A stretch of 16,025 bases of DNA, from NCBI GenBank assembly GCA_043748015.1, contig JAYTOA010000157.1, forward strand, positions 1 through 16,025, given 5' to 3'. Shown here piece by piece: positions 1-7,900 of this stretch. The notes under the pieces were generated by a model. It was not told the origin of the DNA and made no database searches. It worked only from the letters and a program-made list of their open reading frames with translations. A program made the translations under genes and the position numbers. Source of the DNA: JAIBBG01 sp043748015. GTDB taxonomy: Bacteria > Bacteroidota > Bacteroidia > Flavobacteriales_D > Sanyastnellaceae. Each line of letters begins with the position of its first letter. The first letter of the stretch is position 1.

Positions 1-1218
1 CTTCAAGAGGGTTTTGGTGAAGTCCAGGAGATGATTGACATCTGCGATTTTGCTGTTGGTTTATCCAGACAGTTGTATGGTCTCACTATGCACAGTGAGC
101 GTCCCGGACATAGAATGTACGAGCAGTGGCATCCGCTTGGAGTTGTTGGAATCATTTCAGCATTCAATTTCCCTGTTGCGGTGTGGGCCTGGAATAGCGC
201 CCTGGCTTGGATTTGTGGAGATGTATGCGTTTGGAAAGGGTCTGAGAAAACTCCTTTGTGCTCTATTGCATGTCAGAATATATGGAATGAAGTAGCAGCA
301 GAAAATAATTTACCAGAAGGTATTTCTTCGATCATCAGTGGCGATTTTAAAGTGGGTGAAATGTTGGTGAGTGATCGCCGAGTACCGCTTATTTCAGCTA
401 CAGGAAGCACAAGAATGGGAAGAGCTGTCGGTGCTAAGGTAGCAGACAGATTTGGTAAAACACTTCTTGAGCTAGGAGGTAATAACGCGATAATCGTTAC
501 TGAAAATGCGGATTTGAAAATGACTATTATCGGAGCAGTGTTTGGCGCTTGCGGTACTGCCGGTCAGCGCTGCACTAGCACAAGAAGGCTCATCATTCAC
601 GAAAGTGTATTCAATGATGTAGTGAGTAAATTATCCACGGCATATGCCCAATTGAGTATTGGTAATCCGCTGAATGAAAAGAATCACGTTGGACCTCTTA
701 TCGATCAAATGGCGGTGGATATGTATCTCAAATCAATTGAAGAGGCAAAAGCCCAGGGCGGAAAGATCGTTGTCGAAGGTGGTGTGCTGTCAGGCGCCGG
801 TTATGAGAGTGGTTGTTATGTGAAACCTTGCATCATTGAAGTGAAGGATTCTTCATTACCGATAGTACAGCACGAAACTTTTGCTCCGATTTTGTACGTC
901 ATGAAGTACAAGGAACTCGGTGAGGCTATTGCTATGCAGAATGGTGTTGTACAAGGCTTGTCGAGTAGCATTATGACGACCAATATGCGTGAAGCTGAGC
1001 GTTTTCTATCTTCAGAGGGCAGTGACTGTGGAATTGCCAACGTAAATATTGGAACAAGTGGCGCTGAGATAGGTGGTGCTTTTGGTGGTGAAAAGGAAAC
1101 CGGTGGAGGCAGAGAATCAGGCTCAGATGCCTGGAGAAATTACATGCGCAGACAGACAAACACCATCAATTATTCAACGTCTTTGCCGTTGGCACAAGGT
1201 ATTAAGTTTGATTTTTAA
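1..1218 (+). CDS. amaB: Aldehyde dehydrogenase, ALDH7 (antiquitin / piperideine-6-carboxylate dehydrogenase) family, 5' truncated
   Basis: The frame is open from base 1, so the gene starts outside the window and about 405 C-terminal residues are seen; the ATG at 31 is internal. Family hallmarks visible are AFNFPVAVWAWN (cofactor/substrate region), FTGSTR-like SATGSTRMGR, the glutamate motif LELGGNNA, and the catalytic cysteine in GTAGQRCTSTRR (Cys codon 571-573). The C-terminal SGAEIGGAFGGEK, GGGRESGSDAW and PLAQGIKF motifs are characteristic of ALDH7 rather than of betaine- or succinate-semialdehyde dehydrogenases. Known ALDH7 enzymes oxidise alpha-aminoadipate semialdehyde (in equilibrium with piperideine-6-carboxylate) to alpha-aminoadipate with NAD(P)+, in cytosolic lysine catabolism. 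The lysine role here is inferred from family alone, because no lysine-degradation neighbour is in the window. The family call is firm; the symbol is less so. Confidence 0.93.
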   Translation, partial: LQEGFGEVQEMIDICDFAVGLSRQLYGLTMHSERPGHRMYEQWHPLGVVGIISAFNFPVAVWAWNSALAWICGDVCVWKGSEKTPLCSIACQNIWNEVAAENNLPEGISSIISGDFKVGEMLVSDRRVPLISATGSTRMGRAVGAKVADRFGKTLLELGGNNAIIVTENADLKMTIIGAVFGACGTAGQRCTSTRRLIIHESVFNDVVSKLSTAYAQLSIGNPLNEKNHVGPLIDQMAVDMYLKSIEEAKAQGGKIVVEGGVLSGAGYESGCYVKPCIIEVKDSSLPIVQHETFAPILYVMKYKELGEAIAMQNGVVQGLSSSIMTTNMREAERFLSSEGSDCGIANVNIGTSGAEIGGAFGGEKETGGGRESGSDAWRNYMRRQTNTINYSTSLPLAQGIKFDF

Positions 1219-1252
1219 CGAACCTAAACACTTCTTTAGCGTAAATTCCGTC

Positions 1253-1774
1253 ATGAAGAAAATATATATTGCTATGACCATTTTGGTTGTAGCTACGTCA
1301 GTGATGTTTGTTGCTTGTAAACGCGATAAGTCGGGGTCAGCTCGTTTAAGGATCCTTTTGCACGACATGCCAACCAATTACGATTCTGTGAAGGTTGAGA
1401 TTCTGGAGGTGCGCATTCATTCTAACGAGAATGGATGGACAAATCTCCAGACCCAAGGTGGAATTTATGATTTGCTCACACTTCAAAATGGTGTTGATAC
1501 CTTGTTGGTGCATCCACAAGATGTCCCGTCGGGTTTGATTTCACAGGTAAGATTTATTTTAGGTACTCAGAATCATTTGTACATAGGCGGAACGGAATTC
1601 CCTCTAACGATTTCAAGTCAGGATGAAAGTGGATTAAAATTGAATGTTCATCAAGAACTGTCTGTAAATCAGTTATATACGCTTGTGGTTGACTTCGATG
1701 CCCACGAAAGTGTTCATCAGAACGGCAACGGGACTTACAAGTTAAAACCAGTTCTTCGAGCTAGTTTTCAGTAA
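1253..1774 (+). CDS. Small lipoprotein with DUF4382-like domain
   Basis: This encodes a 173-residue protein. The open frame reaches back into the ALDH gene, but the ATG at 1253 is chosen because it directly precedes a lipoprotein signal peptide: MKK, a hydrophobic stretch at residues 4-21, and FVAC with Cys22 as the likely lipidation site, followed by charged KRDKSG. The body runs from a SARLRILLHDMP start through a VKVEILEVRIH strand, NGVDTLLVHPQDVPSGLISQVRFIL and a final YKLKPVLRA strand. That is the pattern of DUF4382 beta-sandwich lipoproteins, often found in Bacteroidota and with no known activity. It is probably anchored in the outer or inner membrane facing the periplasm. It lies 34 bases after the ALDH stop and may be co-transcribed, though no functional link is apparent. 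Confidence 0.82.
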   Translation: MKKIYIAMTILVVATSVMFVACKRDKSGSARLRILLHDMPTNYDSVKVEILEVRIHSNENGWTNLQTQGGIYDLLTLQNGVDTLLVHPQDVPSGLISQVRFILGTQNHLYIGGTEFPLTISSQDESGLKLNVHQELSVNQLYTLVVDFDAHESVHQNGNGTYKLKPVLRASFQ

Positions 1775-1857
1775 GGACTACAGCCAGCCCGGTTCTTTTG
1801 CTGATCACACTTTATCTAATGGCGGACGAAACGTTGCGATTCAGATGAATACGCAAT

Positions 1858-1873
1858 TGTTCCACGTGAAATG
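1858..1873 (+). other. parS-like ParB-binding site 1
   Basis: The 16-mer TGTTCCACGTGAAATG matches the conserved parS consensus TGTTNCACGTGAAACA at 14 of 16 positions; only the last two differ. It lies in the non-coding gap between the convergent lipoprotein and mnmG genes. The same 14-base core recurs at 2449 and 3864, always in the same orientation. The ParB-binding role is inferred from the motif and the clustering. Confidence 0.68.
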
Positions 1874-1924
1874 GAGTCGTTTCATTTTTTATTAGAAGAT
1901 ATAAAAGCACGTTTTGGAAAAGAA

Positions 1925-1947
1925 TAGAGCCGGAAAAACCGGCTCTA
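1925..1947 (-). terminator. Intrinsic terminator after mnmG, possibly bidirectional
   Basis: A perfect 9-bp stem (TAGAGCCGG / CCGGCTCTA) closes a five-base A loop. On the minus strand it is followed by a T-rich run (ATTCTTTTCC) and sits 23 bases past the mnmG stop, so it should end the ybeY-mnmG transcript. On the plus strand it may also stop read-through from the lipoprotein gene, although the downstream run there is only AATAATT. Confidence 0.8.
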
Positions 1948-1970
1948 ATAATTGAATATACTTTTGATAA

Positions 1971-3842
1971 TTATCTACCAAGGTGTACCATTAATACGGA
2001 AATATCCGCGGGATTTACACCACTGATTCGTGAAGCTTGCCCAAGTGTTTCCGGTCGAATTCGAATTAGTTTTTGACGGGACTCGGTGCTTAGGTTTGCG
2101 ATTTTAGTAAAATCAAAATGTTCAGGAAACTTAATGTGCTCGAGTCGCAACATCTTTTCAGCCATTTCCCGTTCTTTGGCAAGATAGCCACTGTATTTGA
2201 TGTCGATTTCCACTTGTTCCATTATTTCACCTGCAAGATCACCATATGTAGCAACGGTTTCAGCTATGGATGGAAATAGGGTACCAATTTCATTCAAACT
2301 CACCTCGGGCCTTCCTATGATACCAGAAAGTTTTTGTTTTTGATTTATAGCCTTCGTATTGAATTGCGCGAGATGTTCATTCACTTCTTCTGGTGTAACG
2401 GAGAGGTTTTCCAGGTGTTTTGTGAGTTCGCTCTTTCCTTTTTGTTTTTGTTCCACGTGAAATAACCGATTATCGTCGGCAAGTCCAATGGCATGAGAAA
2501 GTGGAGTAAGTCGTTCGTCGGCATTGTCCTGGCGTAGGAGTGTCCTGAATTCTGCCCTGCTTGTGAACATGCGGTATGGCTCGTCAGTCCCTTTGGTTAT
2601 GAGGTCATCGATGAGCACACCAATGTAGGCTTGGTCTCTGTTCAATACAAAAGGTTCTTTTTCCTTGACGTACTGAGCAGCGTTGATTCCGGCAATGAGG
2701 CCCTGACATGCAGCCTCTTCGTAGCCTGTTGTTCCATTGATTTGACCTGCGAGAAATAGTCCCGGAATATCCTTTGTTTCCAAAGAATGTTTTAGCTGAT
2801 CCGGTGGAAAATAGTCGTATTCAATGGCGTAACCGGGTCTAAACATTTTGGCGTTTTCAAAACCGTCAATGAGGCGAATCGCTTTAAGCTGCACGTCTTC
2901 AGGGAGGCTTGTAGAAAAACCATTTACATATATTTCTACTGTAGTCCAACCCTCAGGTTCTGCGAAAATCTGATGGCGGTCTTTGTCCGCGAAGCGTGTG
3001 ATTTTGTCTTCAATAGACGGACAGTAGCGTGGCCCCACACCTTGAATTCGCCCAGTAAACATAGGACTTTGTTCAAATCCGGTTGCGAGGACTTCGTGTA
3101 CACGCTCATTGGTATAGGTGATCCAACAAGAGCGTTGTTTCTCAATGGGTGGGGTTCGGGTGTAGCTGAATTTACCGGGCTGTAAATCACCCAGTTGCTC
3201 TTCCATTTTGGAATAGTCCAGCGACCTACCGTCGATCCTGGGTGGAGTACCGGTTTTCATTCTCCCGCTGCGGAAGCCCAGTGAATTGAGTTGTTCCGTT
3301 ATTCCTGTCGCTCCTTTCTCGCCTATTCTACCACCACCAAATTGCTTTTCGCCAATATGAATTACGCCATTGAGGAATGTGCCGCTGGTGATGATGACTG
3401 CGCGACAATTGAATTTTATACCCATGCCCGTGATTACTCCGGTAACATGGTTATTCTCGAAAATTATTTCTTTCACCATGTCTTGCCAGAAGTCGACGAG
3501 TGGTGTCGCCTCTAGCATATTGCGCCATTCCTCGGCGAATTTCATTCTGTCATTCTGCGTACGCGGGCTCCACATAGCCGGTCCCTTTGAAAGATTGAGC
3601 ATTCTGAATTGGATGGCAGTTCTATCTGATACAATCCCTGAATATCCTCCCAGTGCATCTATCTCGCGCACTATCTGACCTTTAGCAATGCCACCCATTG
3701 CTGGGTTGCAGCTCATTTGGCCTATCTTATTCATGTCCATAGTAATTAGGAGCGTTTTAGCGCCAAGATTTGCGGCTGAAGCGGCCGCTTCGTTGCCGGC
3801 ATGACCCGCGCCAATTACTATAACGTCATAGTTCGAATTCAT
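1971..3842 (-). CDS. mnmG: tRNA uridine-5-carboxymethylaminomethyl(34) synthesis enzyme MnmG (GidA)
   Basis: This 623-residue protein is full length for the family. With MnmE it installs the carboxymethylaminomethyl group on wobble U34 of tRNAs, using FAD, NADH, methylene-THF and glycine in the cytoplasm. The FAD-binding motif GAGHAGNEAA is at residues 11-20. SCNPAMGGIAKG follows, with the first conserved Cys, and PRYCPSIEDK holds the second. RPGYAIEYDYFPP, LFLAGQINGTTGYEEAA and MFTSRAEFRTLLRQDNADERL are further signatures, and the C-terminal helical domain that contacts MnmE and tRNA is intact. The ATG at 3842 gives the expected N-terminus. It follows ybeY with a 38-base gap on the same strand. 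One parS-like 16-mer is embedded in the coding sequence, encoding L460-Q465 (LFHVEQ), and two more flank the gene. Confidence 0.98.
   Translation of the reverse strand: MNSNYDVIVIGAGHAGNEAAASAANLGAKTLLITMDMNKIGQMSCNPAMGGIAKGQIVREIDALGGYSGIVSDRTAIQFRMLNLSKGPAMWSPRTQNDRMKFAEEWRNMLEATPLVDFWQDMVKEIIFENNHVTGVITGMGIKFNCRAVIITSGTFLNGVIHIGEKQFGGGRIGEKGATGITEQLNSLGFRSGRMKTGTPPRIDGRSLDYSKMEEQLGDLQPGKFSYTRTPPIEKQRSCWITYTNERVHEVLATGFEQSPMFTGRIQGVGPRYCPSIEDKITRFADKDRHQIFAEPEGWTTVEIYVNGFSTSLPEDVQLKAIRLIDGFENAKMFRPGYAIEYDYFPPDQLKHSLETKDIPGLFLAGQINGTTGYEEAACQGLIAGINAAQYVKEKEPFVLNRDQAYIGVLIDDLITKGTDEPYRMFTSRAEFRTLLRQDNADERLTPLSHAIGLADDNRLFHVEQKQKGKSELTKHLENLSVTPEEVNEHLAQFNTKAINQKQKLSGIIGRPEVSLNEIGTLFPSIAETVATYGDLAGEIMEQVEIDIKYSGYLAKEREMAEKMLRLEHIKFPEHFDFTKIANLSTESRQKLIRIRPETLGQASRISGVNPADISVLMVHLGR
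2449..2464 (+). other. parS-like ParB-binding site 2 (inside mnmG)
   Basis: TGTTCCACGTGAAATA matches the parS consensus TGTTNCACGTGAAACA at 15 of 16 positions. It lies within mnmG, where the opposite strand encodes LFHVEQ at residues 460-465, so the site constrains local protein sequence. It shares the 14-base core and orientation of sites 1 and 3. The function is inferred from the motif. Confidence 0.7.
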
Positions 3843-3863
3843 TCAATCAAAGTATTAATTTTG

Positions 3864-3879
3864 TGTTCCACGTGAAACG
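3864..3879 (+). other. parS-like ParB-binding site 3 (ybeY-mnmG gap)
   Basis: TGTTCCACGTGAAACG matches the parS consensus TGTTNCACGTGAAACA at 15 of 16 positions, with only the last base different. It fills much of the 38-base gap between the ybeY stop and the mnmG start, one base away from the ybeY stop codon. It is the closest of the three copies to the full consensus palindrome on its right side. Confidence 0.74.
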
Positions 3880-3880
3880 A

Positions 3881-4309
3881 CTATTTCACGAATTTCAACC
3901 ATTTTTTGAGGTGTTCTTCTTCCTTGTTTCGCATAGTTGATTGCTCGGTTTTGCTCTTGTCATTGTATCCACACAAATGCATAACTCCATGAATAATAAC
4001 ACGTTGTAGTTCTGTTTCGGTTGGAACATTGTTTTTTATGGCGTTGTCTTTTACCCTATCAATGCTAATGAAAAGATCGCCAGAAATCGTGTTTTTATTG
4101 TTGTAATTGAAAGTGATGATATCGGTGAAGTAATCGTGTTCCAGAAATTGGTTGTTCATTTCCAAAAGACGATCGTCAGAGCATAAAATGATGTTGATTT
4201 CTCCTACAACCTTCATTTCATGGAACGCAGAGGCTTTTATCCAAGCCTTTAATGCACGTTTTCGTGTAAACTGATACCTTACGCCTTCTAGATGAAATGA
4301 GATTGCCAT
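3881..4309 (-). CDS. ybeY: Endoribonuclease YbeY (rRNA maturation RNase)
   Basis: This 142-residue protein is a normal length for the family. YbeY is a single-strand metallo-endoribonuclease involved in 16S rRNA 3'-end maturation and ribosome quality control. Family landmarks are the TDIITFNY strand (residues 62-69), GDLFIS (77-82) and the metal site HGVMHLCGYND, giving His107, His111 and Asp117. Proteobacterial YbeY has His at the third position (H-G-x-L-H-x5-H); Asp with a following Lys, as here, is in my recollection the usual Bacteroidota form and can still bind metal. The ATG at 4309 is the only reasonable start. It is followed by mnmG with a 38-base gap and is probably co-transcribed with it. 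It is separated from the upstream operon by a strong terminator. Confidence 0.94.
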   Translation of the reverse strand: MAISFHLEGVRYQFTRKRALKAWIKASAFHEMKVVGEINIILCSDDRLLEMNNQFLEHDYFTDIITFNYNNKNTISGDLFISIDRVKDNAIKNNVPTETELQRVIIHGVMHLCGYNDKSKTEQSTMRNKEEEHLKKWLKFVK

Positions 4310-4316
4310 GCGTATG

Positions 4317-4324
4317 CAAAATTA
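4317..4324 (-). promoter_or_regulatory. Candidate Bacteroidota-type -7 box for ybeY-mnmG
   Basis: Read on the minus strand the site is TAATTTTG, a full match to the TAnnTTTG -7 element of Bacteroidota promoters, located between the upstream terminator and the ybeY ATG. No convincing TTTG -33 element lies at the usual 19-21 base spacing. The distance to the ATG would make the transcript nearly leaderless. The call rests on the motif and position only. Confidence 0.3.
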
Positions 4325-4418
4325 GCTCTTAAGTAGCTTGGGATAATGACAATTGACTTGAAGGAGATTCTGTCGGAATGGTATGCGAAATTGGAATTGA
4401 GTCGCAGATTATTAGGGC

Positions 4419-4448
4419 AAAAAAAAGCCGCTCTCTCGGGAGCAGCTT
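4419..4448 (-). terminator. Intrinsic terminator of the DUF4175 / RsbW-like operon
   Basis: On the minus strand, AAGCTGCTC, a six-base loop (CCGAGA) and GAGCGGCTT form a 9-bp stem with one U-G pair, followed immediately by a run of T. It begins 19 bases after the stop of the RsbW-like gene and before the ybeY promoter region, so it insulates the two transcription units. Confidence 0.9.
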
Positions 4449-4466
4449 GGGAATATCGCAATTGAT

Positions 4467-4892
4467 TTAAGCAGGTTGTTGCTCAAGGACATGAAAATCA
4501 AGGATAACCAATCTGCCATTGTCTTCGAACAAACAATTGTCGGCAAGCTTGCGCATAAGGAAAACTCCACGTCCGTGAGGCTTTTCAATATTTTCCGGCG
4601 CAGTCGGGTCGGGTAGGTTGTCATAGTCGAAACCAGGGCCTTCGTCTTCTATTGTGAAGCGCATCGTCTTCTCATCAGCAATGTCAAATGTGAGTACTAC
4701 CTGTTTTGAAGGATCGAGTTTGTTGCCATGAACGATGGCATTGTTCACAGCTTCAGTCATTGCGATGAGCAGCTCTCCGTAATAATCTTCGTGAACGTTG
4801 TATTCAGCTACGACATCGTCAATGAGTCGCTCGGCCAGATGAATGTTTTCCAGAATGGATGGAAACTTCAATGTTCTTTTTGCTGATGCCAT
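4467..4892 (-). CDS. RsbW-like ATP-binding protein (GHKL / HATPase_c_2 anti-sigma-factor-kinase fold)
   Basis: This is a 141-residue single-domain protein. The Bergerat-fold ATP site is complete: N box EAVNNAIVHGN (Glu47, Asn50/51), G1 box DEGPGFD (83-89) and G2 box GRGVFLMRKL (107-116). Relatives such as RsbW and SpoIIAB bind ATP, phosphorylate STAS-domain anti-anti-sigma factors and sequester sigma factors. No STAS protein, PP2C phosphatase or sigma factor lies nearby, so its partner is unknown and kinase activity is inferred only. It starts 14 bases after the stop of the DUF4175-like gene and is almost surely co-translated from that operon. This pairing upstream of ybeY-mnmG resembles a gene order I associate with Bacteroidota genomes. 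There is no membrane segment. Confidence 0.88.
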   Translation of the reverse strand: MASAKRTLKFPSILENIHLAERLIDDVVAEYNVHEDYYGELLIAMTEAVNNAIVHGNKLDPSKQVVLTFDIADEKTMRFTIEDEGPGFDYDNLPDPTAPENIEKPHGRGVFLMRKLADNCLFEDNGRLVILDFHVLEQQPA

Positions 4893-4906
4893 TTTTATTG
4901 ATTGAG

Positions 4907-7900
4907 TTATTGGGCGCCTAATTTATTGAAATACGAATTTACTTTTTCCTTGTAGTAAGGTTTAAGTGAAGGCGGAACAGTTTTCAACAGTTCGGTCTCC
5001 TGTTCTTTTCGTTTCATGTAGTCCGCATATTTCATCGGATTGGAAGTGGGATTTTCACGGGATTCATTGCTTTTGCGCTCATTGTCCTTCTCTCGTGTTC
5101 TTTCCGCTTCTTCAGCTTTCAATAAGCGAATTTCAATGTCTTTCTGGCGGCGCATTGTTTCTTCATTGATCTGATTGTTGACGATGTCACGCTGTAGCTC
5201 CTCCATTTGTTTGGATATCTCTTTGAGTTCATTTCCATTGCCACTTCCGTCCTGATTCAAATCAGCAGCCTTCTCTTCAACGGCTTTACGGATAGCCGCT
5301 TGTTTGGCAGCCATTTCAGCGAGTTTCTGACTGTTCTCCTGACCTTGTCCTTTGTTTTCTCCTTTGTTTTTCCCTTGCTTTTTCATTTCTTCCAATTGCT
5401 TGGAAAGACCGTCCTGCATTTTTTTCAACTCACCAGCACTCGGCTTTGGTTTGCTACCACTACCACCGGGTTTGTTACAACTTCCTTTGCCGGGTTTACT
5501 GTTGGCAGATTGCTGTTGCATTTGTTTGAGTGCCTCATCCAACATCAGTGCGAGATTGTTGAAGCTGGTCATCACATATTGTTGCGAAATTGTGATCTCT
5601 GCTGTCTTTCTATCCGGAACACCATCCAAGGCTTTACCCATATTCTCATTGACCAGATTTATTTCATGATTGACGGCAGCACTCACCTGAGGAACGCGCT
5701 TACTGAGCGCGAAGAGGGAATCTTCCACCATTTTAGCATCGTCTTTCAACTTGCGTTGCGCATGTCCCAGTTTTTTGTAGTTGGGATCTTTCTGATCAAT
5801 GGTTGTGAATTTCGACATGAGAGATTCCTGGTCGAAACTGAGCGTGATGATATTTTCTAGCAAAGCACGCAGAGATTCCATGTTTTCCTCCTGCTGTTCT
5901 TCTTCGCCTGCTTCCATGGCGAGTGACATCGACTCAGCCATTTTCTTCATTTTTTGCGCAGCGCTTTTTTGGGATTTTGATGCGCTGCTTTTTTTGTTTT
6001 TGCTTAGATCATCAGAACTTTTTTCCTGTTCTTCCTGAATTTCTTTTTCCTGACTTTCTGTATCGGGCATTGGATTGGGATTTTCCAGTTCCTGATTCAA
6101 CTTATCGGCCTCATCCATCTCTTTTTTCAACTCATCAAACTTTTCATTGAGCTTCTCCTGCTGCTCTTTTAACTCGTCACTTTTTGCATCTTTCTTCTCA
6201 CTTTCCTCAGAAAGTTTTTCTTGTTCTTGCGAAAGCGCTTCAAGTTTATCGATTGCTTTCTCCATCTTTTGCTCCCACTCCAATTGCTTGAATTGTTCGA
6301 GTGCTCTGTCTAACTCTTTTTCGAGATCCTCATTTGTAAGATCCATTTTATCCAATTCCTTTTGAATCTCATCCTTATTCAATTCCTCCATCATCTTGCG
6401 CATTTCTTCCATGAGCTTTTGAAGCTCTGGAGTCATCACTTGCTCCATCAAATCTTCAAGTTGCTTTTGTTTTTCTTTCAGTTTTTCATTGGGTTGATTG
6501 AATTCATTTTCCCTTTGATTTTTGTTGATGTTTTCGCGCTGAATTTCTTCCACTTGTTTTTGCAGTTCGGCCTGTCGCTTCATCATCTCTTCCAGCTTTT
6601 TCTTATCCTGCCAATTCATCTCATTCTTCTCAAGTAGTTGACGGCGCATTTCCTCCAACTGTTTTTCGAGGTCTTTAGCATCCTTAATGCTTTTCTCCAG
6701 TTTGTCTTTGATGTTCTCGTTTTGTTGATCTAGCTTTTCTTGTAGTTCGGCCTCGGTTGGAACGTTGTATTCGCGAATACCGGTAGTTGATGATTTTGAG
6801 CCATTGAATCCGTCATTATCCCACACCTCAAAGAAGTAAGAAATTTTATCGCCCGGACGAATATTCAATGGACGCAAATCCCAGGAATGAAAGAAGGCAT
6901 CGGTGATGTTTTCTTTTGTAACAGGTAAATCAATAGTGTGAAGCGTAGATTCTTTGTTGCCGTCTTCATGAAAAGTGAAACGGTAATTGAATGTCAGCCG
7001 GCGAAATCCATAATCGTCTTTTACATTTCCACTGAAATACATTTGAAGAAGAGACGCGCTGTCTTTTTCTTCTTCTACAGAAATCATTGGATGAACGTCT
7101 GGAACAACCTGAATTCTGTACGACATGCTGTCGCCGTTTGCGATGTATTGATTCGAGGTGGTGAGCGAATAAATAGTGGATTGCGCGGCAGTTTGGGAAA
7201 AGGAACAGGCATCATCTCCCGATGGCATCACATATAAACTATCTGCATAATTGATGCTTAAACGATCTGTATTACGCGTGGTAAAGTCCCATGTAATATG
7301 TGTTCCTTGTGGAACAACGAGATCACCGGTATTCGAAATCTGCTCATTGACACGATGAATATATCCCGGAAATTTGAGATCAATTTTAAAGTCGACAAGA
7401 CGCGGTGAGGGAATGACGAGCAACTCGTACTGATCAGAGTAATATCCACCGGCGAAAAATGCGAAATCGACATCTTTCTGCACATTCCGAAAAGTATAGC
7501 TGAAGGAAATCGGACTTTTTTTCTCGAGCAAGTATTGTTGGCTTCCTTGTGACACGTAGACCTTATCCGGAATTTCTATTCCGGTCAATTCGATTTGTAC
7601 TGTGAAGTCGGAATTTTCAGGCGTTGTAAGATTTTCGTTGGTGACCGAAATTGTAAATGGCGCTTCTTCCGCGATAATCTGTCCGTGGCGGATGAGGCGG
7701 TCTGTAGGCTTGGTGAGAATGCTTGGCGCAGCGAAAAGCAACACAATGATGATGGCCAAAGGAGGCAATGCCCAACGCAGGTATTTTCTGTTTTCACGAA
7801 GATCAATTGCACTGCTGAAAGGAACCGGTCGCAATTCTGCAATTTTTTGATTGATAGACGCATCAAGCAATGAATTGTCCTGATTACTTAATGTAAGACT

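Noticed and set aside
631..639. DnaA-box-like TTATCCACG inside the aldehyde dehydrogenase gene
   Set aside because: It is a single near-match in coding sequence with no second box or AT-rich unwinding region nearby, so it is not evidence for oriC.
1073..1252. Upstream extension of the lipoprotein frame into the aldehyde dehydrogenase gene
   Set aside because: It would bury the signal peptide inside the protein and overlap the dehydrogenase by about 145 bases.
1867..1890. TGAAA / TTTCA hairpin followed by six T after the lipoprotein gene
   Set aside because: The stem is only five base pairs and its left arm is half of parS-like site 1; the hairpin at 1925-1947 is a much better terminator.
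2936..3678. Several 70-100 residue ORFs on both strands within mnmG
   Set aside because: All are shadows of the full-length, motif-complete mnmG frame.
5207..5860. Plus-strand ORF of 217 residues antisense to the DUF4175-like gene
   Set aside because: It is a by-product of the Glu/Lys/Gln codon bias of the coiled coil; its translation is a Phe/Leu/Ser/Cys-rich low-complexity string.
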